Assembly (NCBI GenBank): GCA_016930735.1
Contig: JAFGGF010000261.1
Location: 1 to 34,764 of the forward strand
Direction of reading: 5' to 3'
From: Prolixibacteraceae bacterium
GTDB taxonomy: Bacteria; Bacteroidota; Bacteroidia; Bacteroidales; Prolixibacteraceae
Length of the DNA stretch: 34,764 nucleotides
Part shown: positions 16,697-23,784 of the stretch, in pieces
Layout: each line of letters opens with the position of its first letter
How positions within the stretch are numbered: position 1 is the stretch's first letter
Notes under the pieces: generated by a model
Database searches by the model: none
Seen by the model: the letters and a program-made list of their open reading frames with translations, nothing else
Told to the model about the DNA's origin: nothing
Position numbers and translations under genes: made by a program

Positions 16697-17698
16697 ATGA
16701 ACCGGACTATAACATTACTTGCCCTTTTGAGTTTCTTTTACGGGTGTACAAATTCAGAAAAAAAACAAAGTTCTAAAACTCAGTCTGAAAAGAATAAAAT
16801 AAAAATATTAGTTGACACCGATGCCAACAATGAACTGGATGATCAGCATGCTCTTGCTTATGCATTTCTGAGCGATGATGTATTTAATGTTGTTGGAATT
16901 ACTGTAAATAATACGATTAACGGAGAAGGGATACAGGGGCATTACGATGAAGCTTTACGAATTATCAGGCTTTTCAATCTTGAAGAAACCATGCCTTTAA
17001 AAAAAGGGGCTGTAGGAATTTATAAAGATATTGCCCCGCATATTTCAGAAGCCGATTTTGACGGCCATGAAGCAGTCGATTTTATCATTGAACAAGCCGG
17101 AAAAAACACCGGTGATAAATTAGTCCTTATACCGGTCGGGAAACTGACCAACATAGCTCTGGCACTGTTAAAAGCTCCTGAAATAAAAGAAAAAATCAGG
17201 GTTGTCTGGTTAGGTTCCAATTACCCCGGTGAAGGTGAATACAACCTCGAAAATGATACAACCTCAGTAAATCCTGTAATTGAATCGGGAGTGGAATTTG
17301 AAATGGTTATCGTCAGGTATGGATTCTCTTCGGGGACAGCTGCTGTAACAGTTTCTCCGGAAGAAATAAGGGAAAATGTAGTGGGTAAAGGGCCAGTCGC
17401 AAAAACACCCATTACAGGGAGGCATGGAGGGGAATTCGCACGATTTGGCGATTATTCAATGAACCTTTTTGAGCATATCAACCAGCATGGTGAATTAACC
17501 TCAAGGGCATTGTTTGATATGGCGGCAGTTGCCACGGTAAAAAATCCTGAGTGGGCTGAAAAAGTTGAAATCCCTGCGCCCAGGCTTTCAGGAGTTGAAT
17601 GGATAGTCCAACCCGATAATCAGGTTAAAATATCTTACTGGGAAAATTTTAACCGCGATGCAATTGTGAATGATTTTTTTCAGTTATTAAACAGATAA
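16697..17698 (+). CDS. Lipoprotein nucleoside hydrolase
   Basis: A 333-residue protein with a lipoprotein signal peptide ending at C17 (LLSFFYGCTN), then a Ser/Lys linker and the nucleoside hydrolase fold. The Ca-binding N-terminal motif is ILVDTDANNELDDQHALAYAF (37-57), a variant of DTDxGxDDxxAL found in environmental members. VVGITVNNT (about 75) and KLVLIPVGKLTNIALAL (about 140) match conserved strands. FDMAAVATVKNPEWA near 270 fits the conserved C-terminal aspartate region. It should split ribonucleosides or a related N-glycoside into base and sugar at the envelope. It is monocistronic by position. Confidence 0.88.
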   Translation: MNRTITLLALLSFFYGCTNSEKKQSSKTQSEKNKIKILVDTDANNELDDQHALAYAFLSDDVFNVVGITVNNTINGEGIQGHYDEALRIIRLFNLEETMPLKKGAVGIYKDIAPHISEADFDGHEAVDFIIEQAGKNTGDKLVLIPVGKLTNIALALLKAPEIKEKIRVVWLGSNYPGEGEYNLENDTTSVNPVIESGVEFEMVIVRYGFSSGTAAVTVSPEEIRENVVGKGPVAKTPITGRHGGEFARFGDYSMNLFEHINQHGELTSRALFDMAAVATVKNPEWAEKVEIPAPRLSGVEWIVQPDNQVKISYWENFNRDAIVNDFFQLLNR

Positions 17699-17711
17699 TA
17701 ATCATTTCTGA

Positions 17712-18485
17712 TCAGTTTCTGGAAATTATGGTTGCCTTATAAGGAAGAGCCCGGTAGATTGCTTTTGCATCATCGTTATCGAGCCAGATAAATACTACAG
17801 GCGTAAACACTCTTTTATTTTCAAGCTGTGCCTTTCTGCTAAATCTGTATTTTCTGATATCCCTGTGAAATGCAGGTTTTGAGCCTGTTGAGTCCTTAGA
17901 ATTATATCCGTTAATTACAAACCTGATATTGTTCTCTGTAATAAATTCCCAGTAAAATCTTCTGTTTATTGAGGCTGTAGTGTCTATGGGAACCGTATTT
18001 CCTTCAGAATCAATCCTGACTTTTTTTACCGGCTTTTTTGCAATATTTGAATTCCCTGCCAATATTTTAACTGGCTTACCGAAAAAATACTGGTATGCTT
18101 CAGAATTGATATCTGACAGGAAATTTTCAGGAATTTTATAATTTATTTTGCTTTTAACCAGGGCAAGATTTTTAAATTGAAGTTGAATTATACTATCAGT
18201 AAAATTTATACCAATATTCATCGAATCTTCTTTTCCGGTAACCAACTGATTTTCGATCCACAACTTCTCTTTCCAGAGGTTTTGTTTAACCGGATTATCC
18301 CACTCTTCCAAAGCCGGTATTTTTTCCAAATCATTTAACTTTAACGTTATGGCAGCTTTTTTTACTTCTGAGCGTGAAATCAATATTCCTGCAACTACAA
18401 CTATTAAAGCAGTTCCAATAACAACCATTGATATAATGTTTGCTGTTTTACTGGAAAGATTTGTTTTAAAAAATAAAAGCTTCAT
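17712..18485 (-). CDS. Membrane-anchored protein of unknown function in L,D-transpeptidase operon
   Basis: A 257-residue protein I do not recognise. One transmembrane helix (about 16-37) leaves a short cytoplasmic N-terminus and a periplasmic domain of about 220 residues with mixed beta character (NIGINFTDSIIQLQFKNLALVKSKI, RRFYWEFITENNIRFVING, TPVVFIWLDNDDAKAIYRALPYK). Its ATG lies one base after the stop of the second L,D-transpeptidase gene, so it belongs to that operon and may be a periplasmic partner of those enzymes. It converges with the nucleoside hydrolase gene 13 bases away. Confidence 0.7.
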   Translation of the reverse strand: MKLLFFKTNLSSKTANIISMVVIGTALIVVVAGILISRSEVKKAAITLKLNDLEKIPALEEWDNPVKQNLWKEKLWIENQLVTGKEDSMNIGINFTDSIIQLQFKNLALVKSKINYKIPENFLSDINSEAYQYFFGKPVKILAGNSNIAKKPVKKVRIDSEGNTVPIDTTASINRRFYWEFITENNIRFVINGYNSKDSTGSKPAFHRDIRKYRFSRKAQLENKRVFTPVVFIWLDNDDAKAIYRALPYKATIISRN

Positions 18486-18486
18486 T

Positions 18487-19155
18487 TTAATAAATAAAAA
18501 CTTTCGAACCTAATTGCATCGTGTCGTAAACATATTTAAGGTCAGCATCATTAAGCCTTACACAGCCATGAGTTACCGGCAGTCCAAGGAATCGCTGATA
18601 CAAAGTGCCATGAATAAGATAACCATTGCCAATATCAAGGGCATAATCGCCTAAAACACCGTATTCATACCTTGACGCATGTGTAGGAGGAGGTATTGGA
18701 AGCCCCTCTTCAATAAATGCCCAATCAGGTTTTCTCCAAACCGGATCAACAATTTTGTTTTTTACGGTAAACACTCCCTTGGGTGTCTCAAAAAGATATT
18801 GTTTATCTCCATCTGCTTCCAAATGAATGTAGCTTCCCGTAGAGCAAATCCCCTCATAATCCAGAACCTTATTTTTATAAACCTGAAATGAGTTTTCTGC
18901 GGTGTTAATTACCAAATAAACTTTTCCGGGGTTTAACCTGCCCAGTTTTTTCTGTAACGATTCAACTTCCTTTTCAAGTTTTAAAGCTGTAAGTTGCCCT
19001 TTATTTTCAGAGATGGCAAATTTTAATCCTTTTGAATATTCCTTTTCCCGGAATTCAGGAATAAATTTCAGAAATCCAAACCAGATAATAATGAACCCGA
19101 CAAATACAGATATAAGGATTTTAAAGTAAACCAGTATTTTACCTGAAGGAATCAT
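18487..19155 (-). CDS. L,D-transpeptidase (YkuD), membrane-anchored
   Basis: A 222-residue protein from the ATG at 19155. An N-terminal transmembrane helix (about 10-32) is followed by a short coiled-coil stretch (LKLEKEVESLQKKLG) and a YkuD catalytic domain (about 78-222). The active-site signature is YLIHGT (H182), then THGCVRLNDAD with H196 and nucleophile C198. The enzyme acts in the periplasm on peptidoglycan stem peptides, forming 3-3 cross-links or attaching proteins. A TTG at 19164 overlaps the upstream TGA and could be a coupled alternative start adding three residues. The insert between strands (about 130-165, rich in Pro) is longer than in minimal YkuD domains. Confidence 0.9.
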   Translation of the reverse strand: MIPSGKILVYFKILISVFVGFIIIWFGFLKFIPEFREKEYSKGLKFAISENKGQLTALKLEKEVESLQKKLGRLNPGKVYLVINTAENSFQVYKNKVLDYEGICSTGSYIHLEADGDKQYLFETPKGVFTVKNKIVDPVWRKPDWAFIEEGLPIPPPTHASRYEYGVLGDYALDIGNGYLIHGTLYQRFLGLPVTHGCVRLNDADLKYVYDTMQLGSKVFIY

Positions 19156-19160
19156 ATAAT

Positions 19161-20273
19161 TCAATTGAAAAATTTATCGTAGGGAATTTCACTGCCTATA
19201 ATTATTACCGGAGTATTGACCCCAACCATTCCAAATAATTTATCCATTTCAGTGTTTTCCAAAGCAATACAACCATCTGTCCAGTTGCTCCCTTTACCGC
19301 CTAATCCATGAATTTCAATTAATCCGCCAATTTTTGAATTCTTTGAAATTGCACCGCTTTTGACCAGTTTGTCGAACCTTTTTTTATCCTCTGAATTTGG
19401 ATAATTTATCAGAAGTGATTTATAAAATTTAGTCTTGTTACCGCTTTTTTTCTCAACAATATGATAAATACCTTCGGGTGTTGCTTTATCACCCATCCTC
19501 TTTTTATCTCCAAACCAGTTCCTTCCAAATTCGGCAGAAAAACTTCCTATTGTTTTATTACTTTTTAATACCAAACAGGTTGATTCAAGTTTATTAATGA
19601 GAATTACGGTCTGTCCATTCCTGGAAAGTTTCCGGGCATAACTTGCATCCTCCACCCACTTCGGATAATCGGCATAAAAATTCTTTAATAATTCCCTGGC
19701 AGAATCAGAGGCTCTGTTTATTAGTTTTTCTGCCTCATCAGTACGGATTTTTGTTTCCAAAATCTGCCCCCTCTTAAATAATTCCTCTGCCTCGTGATAT
19801 TTCATTCTTGCCTGGCTGAATAAATCAAAGTCGTGTTTGTTTAGTGGCAGGTGAATAAAATATTTTTCGAAATATGTAATTTTATTTTTTAATGAAGTGA
19901 ACTGGCTTTTCAGTTTTCCGTTATAGTTTTTCTTTTCATTAACTGCTTTGGCAAAGGCTTTATTACTAAGTTCAAATGATTTGCCTGCAAGTTCCTTCAC
20001 CTTTTCATAATCGCGAATGAGCAAAAACCTTTCATTCTGGTACTTCCATTCACTCATTGCCTGATTATACATTTTATCGGCTTCACTGAAAATTTGTTCA
20101 GCATATTTATCGGCCTGTTCTTTTTTTGCCTGGGCCAGTGCATTTACGGCATTTTTAACCTCAGCTTTAGGGGGTGTATTACTCAAATATTTATACAGCG
20201 AATAAATTGAAACTGCTAAAAAAACTATTATGAAAGAAAAAAGAATAATCCTTTTTGCCCTGTTTTTTTTCAT
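19161..20273 (-). CDS. Coiled-coil L,D-transpeptidase (YkuD)
   Basis: A 370-residue protein. A transmembrane helix at about 9-29 is followed by a long Ala/Lys/Glu-rich helical region (about 36-200), probably coiled coil, that resembles the neighbouring lipoprotein in composition. The YkuD domain is at about 220-365, with MGDKATPEGIYHI (260-272) and the active-site block IHGLGGKGSNWTDGCIAL, giving H322 and nucleophile C335. The helical stalk could position the enzyme across the periplasm or bind the lipoprotein encoded upstream. The ATG lies only five bases downstream of a terminator hairpin and its T-run (20279-20305). Confidence 0.9.
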   Translation of the reverse strand: MKKNRAKRIILFSFIIVFLAVSIYSLYKYLSNTPPKAEVKNAVNALAQAKKEQADKYAEQIFSEADKMYNQAMSEWKYQNERFLLIRDYEKVKELAGKSFELSNKAFAKAVNEKKNYNGKLKSQFTSLKNKITYFEKYFIHLPLNKHDFDLFSQARMKYHEAEELFKRGQILETKIRTDEAEKLINRASDSARELLKNFYADYPKWVEDASYARKLSRNGQTVILINKLESTCLVLKSNKTIGSFSAEFGRNWFGDKKRMGDKATPEGIYHIVEKKSGNKTKFYKSLLINYPNSEDKKRFDKLVKSGAISKNSKIGGLIEIHGLGGKGSNWTDGCIALENTEMDKLFGMVGVNTPVIIIGSEIPYDKFFN

Positions 20274-20278
20274 ATTTT

Positions 20279-20305
20279 AAAAAAAGCCGGGAATATTATC
20301 CCGGC
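20279..20305 (-). terminator. Terminator/attenuator between the lipoprotein and L,D-transpeptidase genes
   Basis: On the minus strand a perfect seven-pair stem (GCCGGGA/TCCCGGC, 20299-20305 and 20286-20292, six-base loop) is followed by seven T (complement of 20279-20285). The next start codon is at 20273, so the T-run occupies its ribosome-binding region. Most transcripts from the lipoprotein gene probably end here and read-through feeds the three downstream genes. Confidence 0.82.
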
Positions 20306-20325
20306 AATTTATATTTATGCGTGTC

Positions 20326-20925
20326 CTATCTTTTTTTCAAATTGTATTTTTCAATAACAGATTTTAGTTCCGCATTAATAGAATTTGATTTTTCAAGTGC
20401 TGCTTTGGCTTTTGACTGTGCTGTCAGAAGATTTCCGTCGTTGAGGAGTTGAGAAATTTCTCCAACAGTGGTATTAATGACTGAAAGCTCGCTCTTTATT
20501 GCATCAATAGCTGCTTTACCTTCTTTTCCTTTTGGAGCTTTTTCTACCAATCCGGCATTTTCATCAGCCAGGGCATTCAATTGTTCCAATTCAGAATTTA
20601 CTTCTTCTGTTATGGCAATTTTTTTAGCTTCAGCACTTTTAACCAACTCATTTGCCTGAGATTCAACGGCTGCCAGTTTAGCTTTTACACCCGAAAAACT
20701 CTTGAATAATTTGCCCTTTCCTGCTTCTATTTCAGTATTAATAGCATTCATCGAATCAAGAAGAACTGCATATTCCGATTCCAGATAAACATTGGCTTCG
20801 GCCTGTTCAGCATTTACAATAGCAGCATTTGCTGCATCAACTTCAGCCTGAGGAACTTTTGCGCAACCACCTAATATAAACGCTGCTGATATTACAACAG
20901 CAAAAATTAACATACTCTTTTTCAT
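20326..20925 (-). CDS. Helical lipoprotein (DUF4398-like)
   Basis: A 199-residue lipoprotein from the ATG at 20925. The lipobox is FILGGC with C21 as lipidated residue. The mature part is almost entirely Ala/Glu/Lys/Asn-rich helix (EVDAANAAIVNAEQAEANVYL, then several heptad-like stretches) and ends in Lys-Lys-Arg. This resembles DUF4398 and other envelope helical proteins. Being first in an operon with two L,D-transpeptidases suggests a structural envelope lipoprotein, possibly a substrate of those enzymes. An in-frame upstream ATG at 20988 would give an implausible leader before the signal peptide, so it is not used. Confidence 0.82.
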   Translation of the reverse strand: MKKSMLIFAVVISAAFILGGCAKVPQAEVDAANAAIVNAEQAEANVYLESEYAVLLDSMNAINTEIEAGKGKLFKSFSGVKAKLAAVESQANELVKSAEAKKIAITEEVNSELEQLNALADENAGLVEKAPKGKEGKAAIDAIKSELSVINTTVGEISQLLNDGNLLTAQSKAKAALEKSNSINAELKSVIEKYNLKKR

Positions 20926-21038
20926 AACTTTTATAAATCTTAAGTTTAAATTTCTAATATGAATTTCATGTTTATAAAATTCATTCAATTATTTTGACGA
21001 AAGGAATGCAGGAAGTAACATAATTGTATTAAAAAATG

Positions 21039-21046
21039 TAAATTTG
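21039..21046 (+). promoter_or_regulatory. -7 promoter element of the sigma-factor gene
   Basis: TAAATTTG matches TAnnTTTG exactly. Transcription would begin near 21053, after the TTG at 21044 and before the ATG at 21080, which supports the ATG as the real start. Confidence 0.5.
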
Positions 21047-21079
21047 ATTTGTTTCTTTATTTTCAGGAAGCCCGTTTTT

Positions 21080-21643
21080 ATGAATAAGCTGAATTATAAT
21101 AATTTACCAGACGAAGAAATTCTGCAGGTTATATTAAAAGAAAACAATAAGGATCTTTATGATATTATTTATAAACGTTATTTCAATAAAGTTACCGACA
21201 GATGTTTCAGTTTTTTAAAAAATAAATTACTGGCAACTGAATTTGCCAACGATATTTTAATAAAAGCTTATGAAAACTTACACGGATTTAAAGGAAATTC
21301 ATCATTTTCTTCATGGCTTTACTCTATCACATATAATCATATAATCGATTTCCTGCGGAAAAAGAAACAATTGCATTACCCCAACTGGAACAGGGAAAAT
21401 GAAATTCCTGAAATAATTGATGAATCAACAACCGATGTTGAAGAAATCAGCTATGACAATTTGATGAAGATTTTTGAAATTATACACCCGGAAGAAAAAG
21501 CGTTATTACTTATGAAGTATCAGCATGGCTTATCGCTCAGGGAAATTGCAAAAAGCCTTTCAATCAGCGACGATGCTGTTAAAATGAGATTAAAAAGGGC
21601 CAGGTCAAGGGTAATTTACCTTTATCATAAGGAATACGATTAA
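21080..21643 (+). CDS. ECF-type RNA polymerase sigma factor
   Basis: A 187-residue sigma-70-family factor. Region 2 is visible as LYDIIYKRYFNKVTDRCFSFLKN ... ATEFANDILIKAYENLHGFKGNSSFSSWLYSITYNHIIDFLRKKK (about 27-110). Region 4 is HPEEKALLLMKYQHGLSLREIAKSLSISDDAVKMRLKRARSRV (about 140-180), the -35-binding helix-turn-helix. Regions 1 and 3 are missing, as in ECF factors. No anti-sigma gene is adjacent; the PepSY-like gene follows. It is divergent from the lipoprotein/L,D-transpeptidase operon, so it may control envelope genes, though this is only positional. The ATG at 21080 is preferred because the promoter element lies at 21039. Confidence 0.92.
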   Translation: MNKLNYNNLPDEEILQVILKENNKDLYDIIYKRYFNKVTDRCFSFLKNKLLATEFANDILIKAYENLHGFKGNSSFSSWLYSITYNHIIDFLRKKKQLHYPNWNRENEIPEIIDESTTDVEEISYDNLMKIFEIIHPEEKALLLMKYQHGLSLREIAKSLSISDDAVKMRLKRARSRVIYLYHKEYD

Positions 21644-21704
21644 TTCAATGCTGACCGTTACTTTGAATTATAATTACGTCAAATATTTGTAGAAATCAAT
21701 CTAA

Positions 21705-22100
21705 ATGAAATTCAATTTTTTCAAAAATAATTTACACACGATTCCTAAAAAAGTCAGGGAACAACAAAAAATAATTTTCCCGAAATCACTGAATATTGAA
21801 TGGTCAAATTCGGAAAAATATTTTGAAGCAGTTTTTTACCTTGACGAAACAGAACAGATTGCACGGTATTCTACCGATGGAAAATTGGTGGAACACAAAA
21901 AAAACCTTTGGCCCGAAAAACTGCCTAAAATTATTACTGAGGCATGTAAAAAATTTGGAGAAGTGATGAATGCCATTGAAATTTTTAAAGATGGAAACCA
22001 TGTTTTTGAAATTATCATCAGGGATAAAAATTTCTCACGGCATCTGCTTTTGTTTTATAATGATGGTACCTTGCTGAAAAATTATCCTTTAGACAGCTAA
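21705..22100 (+). CDS. PepSY-like domain protein without signal peptide
   Basis: A 131-residue protein. The blocks FPKSLNIEWSNSEKYFEAVFYLDETEQIARYSTDGKL and LPKIITEACKKFG follow the PepSY-like (DUF2874) pattern of Bacteroidota, where an aromatic/Trp strand, a Y-DG turn and an LP-x-helix recur. Known relatives are usually exported, but no signal peptide or membrane segment is visible here. It lies 61 bases after the sigma-factor gene on the same strand and may be co-transcribed. Function unknown. Confidence 0.65.
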   Translation: MKFNFFKNNLHTIPKKVREQQKIIFPKSLNIEWSNSEKYFEAVFYLDETEQIARYSTDGKLVEHKKNLWPEKLPKIITEACKKFGEVMNAIEIFKDGNHVFEIIIRDKNFSRHLLLFYNDGTLLKNYPLDS

Positions 22101-22191
22101 TCCTTTCTTTTGTCGGCAATAAAATATTTTATATGTACCCGTTACTTTCACCGACCTGGTACGTCGAAATTTTGTATTAACAATTTTGTAT

Positions 22192-22293
22192 ATGGAAAAT
22201 GCAGGCAATCAACTCAGGAAAGGAAATAATACAGCACTTTTGATAGGTATAGTTTTAATGGGATTATTACTTGTTCTTTGGTTTTTAATATAA
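22192..22293 (+). CDS. 33-residue single-helix membrane peptide
   Basis: The frame encodes MENAGNQLRKGNNTALLIGI followed by a Leu/Val/Trp-rich helix ending in WFLI. There is a polar, basic N-terminal half and one transmembrane helix (about 16-33) running to the C-terminus. The ATG is 91 bases after the PepSY-like gene. The amphitopic organisation and intact frame favour a real small membrane protein over chance, but there is no family to anchor it. Confidence 0.45.
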   Translation: MENAGNQLRKGNNTALLIGIVLMGLLLVLWFLI

Positions 22294-22329
22294 AACGAAA
22301 AAATTAAACAAGACAAAACTCAAATCAAT

Positions 22330-23724
22330 TTAATATTCAGGAACATTAAATCCTGATAAATAATTATCGAGGACAAGGACCCAGTCGTTCCCTCGTCCTC
22401 CTGATTCAGGTTTAAATGTTTTTACATGGTTGGTTTTAACAATTCCGGAATTTATAGTTTCACCTGTCCGGCAATTATACCACCATGTTTTTGCTTCGGA
22501 CCAGCCGCAAAGATTCAGGTCAAGACTGGCTCCCCAACCAGTTGGAATATAAACCATAATATAATCTTTTCCTCTTGTGGCAACAATATAATCCGTTTCA
22601 GGCACATAGTTATTTTTTACAATTTCCTGAAACGGAATACGTTCGGTCATCGGGCGGCTTTCCATCAAATTCCTTACATGGATCATATCCCATGCTCCGG
22701 GTAAATCAAGGTCGTCGTACCATGTATTCCGAGCATTGCCAACCGGTATCCTTTCTGGAGTCAACATTTGCCAAATTGCATGGCAACCATAAGTATGACC
22801 AAAACCTCCGGTAAAAAGATTCCAGTAGGCAGCCTGCCTTACATCGGCATCGTCGAACCAACCTAAGGTTTCAGGCTGCCAGTTGTAAGGATGGTCTTCA
22901 TATCGTGGTTCCCCGTCGAAGGTTGGTTTTATCGGCTCCAGCTTATAATCGGGTTGTAAAAGTTTGATATAAGCAGCGTATGACCGTTCACCATGCCCTG
23001 TTTGCATCATATTAAAATCGAGCCAGTCTTCGTTATGAAACCATTTCGATGAACTGTTCCCTCCCATTGGGTGGAATGTCATTAGGTGGTTTTTATCGTA
23101 CTTTTTGATCCCTTCGGCAAGAGCTTTCCAAACCAGGAAGTTATCACCTCCGCCTTGTCTGTCGCCGCCGTTTATCCAGATTATATTTTTGAAATCCTTG
23201 TATCTTTCCCCCAATATTTCACCATATTTTTTAGCATTTTCAGGATTAAAAATTACAGGTCCAATTCCCCATTGTTTATCGACTTTGTCGCCCCAGGTTG
23301 GAAGTAAACCAATAAACAAACCTTTTTCTTCAGCTTTCCTGATCACCCAATCAACATGCTGAAAATAGGCTTCATTTATATTTGTAGGGTCATTACTAAT
23401 TAGTGGTTTTTCATCTTCCATATTCGGAGTGCTTAAACCGTCGAGTTCAGCAAGGATCACTGCCTGAATAACCGTAAATCCTTTTTCCCTCCTGTTTTCC
23501 AGGTATTTTTCAGCATCCTCTTTCGACAACCTGTGAAACAATTCCCAGGCAGTATCGCCCAGATAAAAGAATGGAGTTCCGTCTTCAAAAACCAAAAACC
23601 TTCTGTTTTCAGAAACCATTAATTTCCCGTGGGAAAAGTCGACTGATGGTCCCTGCCATTTAACTTCCTGTGAGTATGATGCTAGCGAAATAATAGCTGC
23701 AACTAGAACTAATATCTTTTTCAT
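22330..23724 (-). CDS. GH140-like (DUF4038) glycoside hydrolase, exported
   Basis: A 464-residue protein with signal peptide MKKILVLVAAIISLASYSQ. The DUF4038 TIM-barrel begins at about 40 (GTPFFYLGDTAWELFHRLSKEDAEKYL) and shows the family hallmarks IIWINGGDRQGGG (D188), DFNMMQTGHGE and PTFDGEPRYED (E272). The Asp and Glu are the candidate catalytic pair by comparison with apiosidases. The C-terminal part (about 380-460) matches the beta-sandwich usually annotated as putative collagen-binding. The likely substrate is a plant pectic side-chain apioside or another glycoside in the periplasm. The ATG at 23724 starts a proper signal peptide. It lies 60 bases downstream of the T9SS protein gene. 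Confidence 0.88.
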   Translation of the reverse strand: MKKILVLVAAIISLASYSQEVKWQGPSVDFSHGKLMVSENRRFLVFEDGTPFFYLGDTAWELFHRLSKEDAEKYLENRREKGFTVIQAVILAELDGLSTPNMEDEKPLISNDPTNINEAYFQHVDWVIRKAEEKGLFIGLLPTWGDKVDKQWGIGPVIFNPENAKKYGEILGERYKDFKNIIWINGGDRQGGGDNFLVWKALAEGIKKYDKNHLMTFHPMGGNSSSKWFHNEDWLDFNMMQTGHGERSYAAYIKLLQPDYKLEPIKPTFDGEPRYEDHPYNWQPETLGWFDDADVRQAAYWNLFTGGFGHTYGCHAIWQMLTPERIPVGNARNTWYDDLDLPGAWDMIHVRNLMESRPMTERIPFQEIVKNNYVPETDYIVATRGKDYIMVYIPTGWGASLDLNLCGWSEAKTWWYNCRTGETINSGIVKTNHVKTFKPESGGRGNDWVLVLDNYLSGFNVPEY

Positions 23725-23784
23725 AAATAAAGACAATTTGATTACAGCCTTTAAAAGTAATAATATCAGAAATTATTTATTTAT

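Noticed and set aside
19156..19164. TTG start for the second L,D-transpeptidase
   Set aside because: An ATG only nine bases downstream gives a normal membrane anchor; the TTG is kept only as an alternative because it overlaps the upstream stop.
21044..21079. TTG start at 21044 for the sigma factor
   Set aside because: It falls inside the predicted -7 promoter element, so it would probably not be on the transcript.
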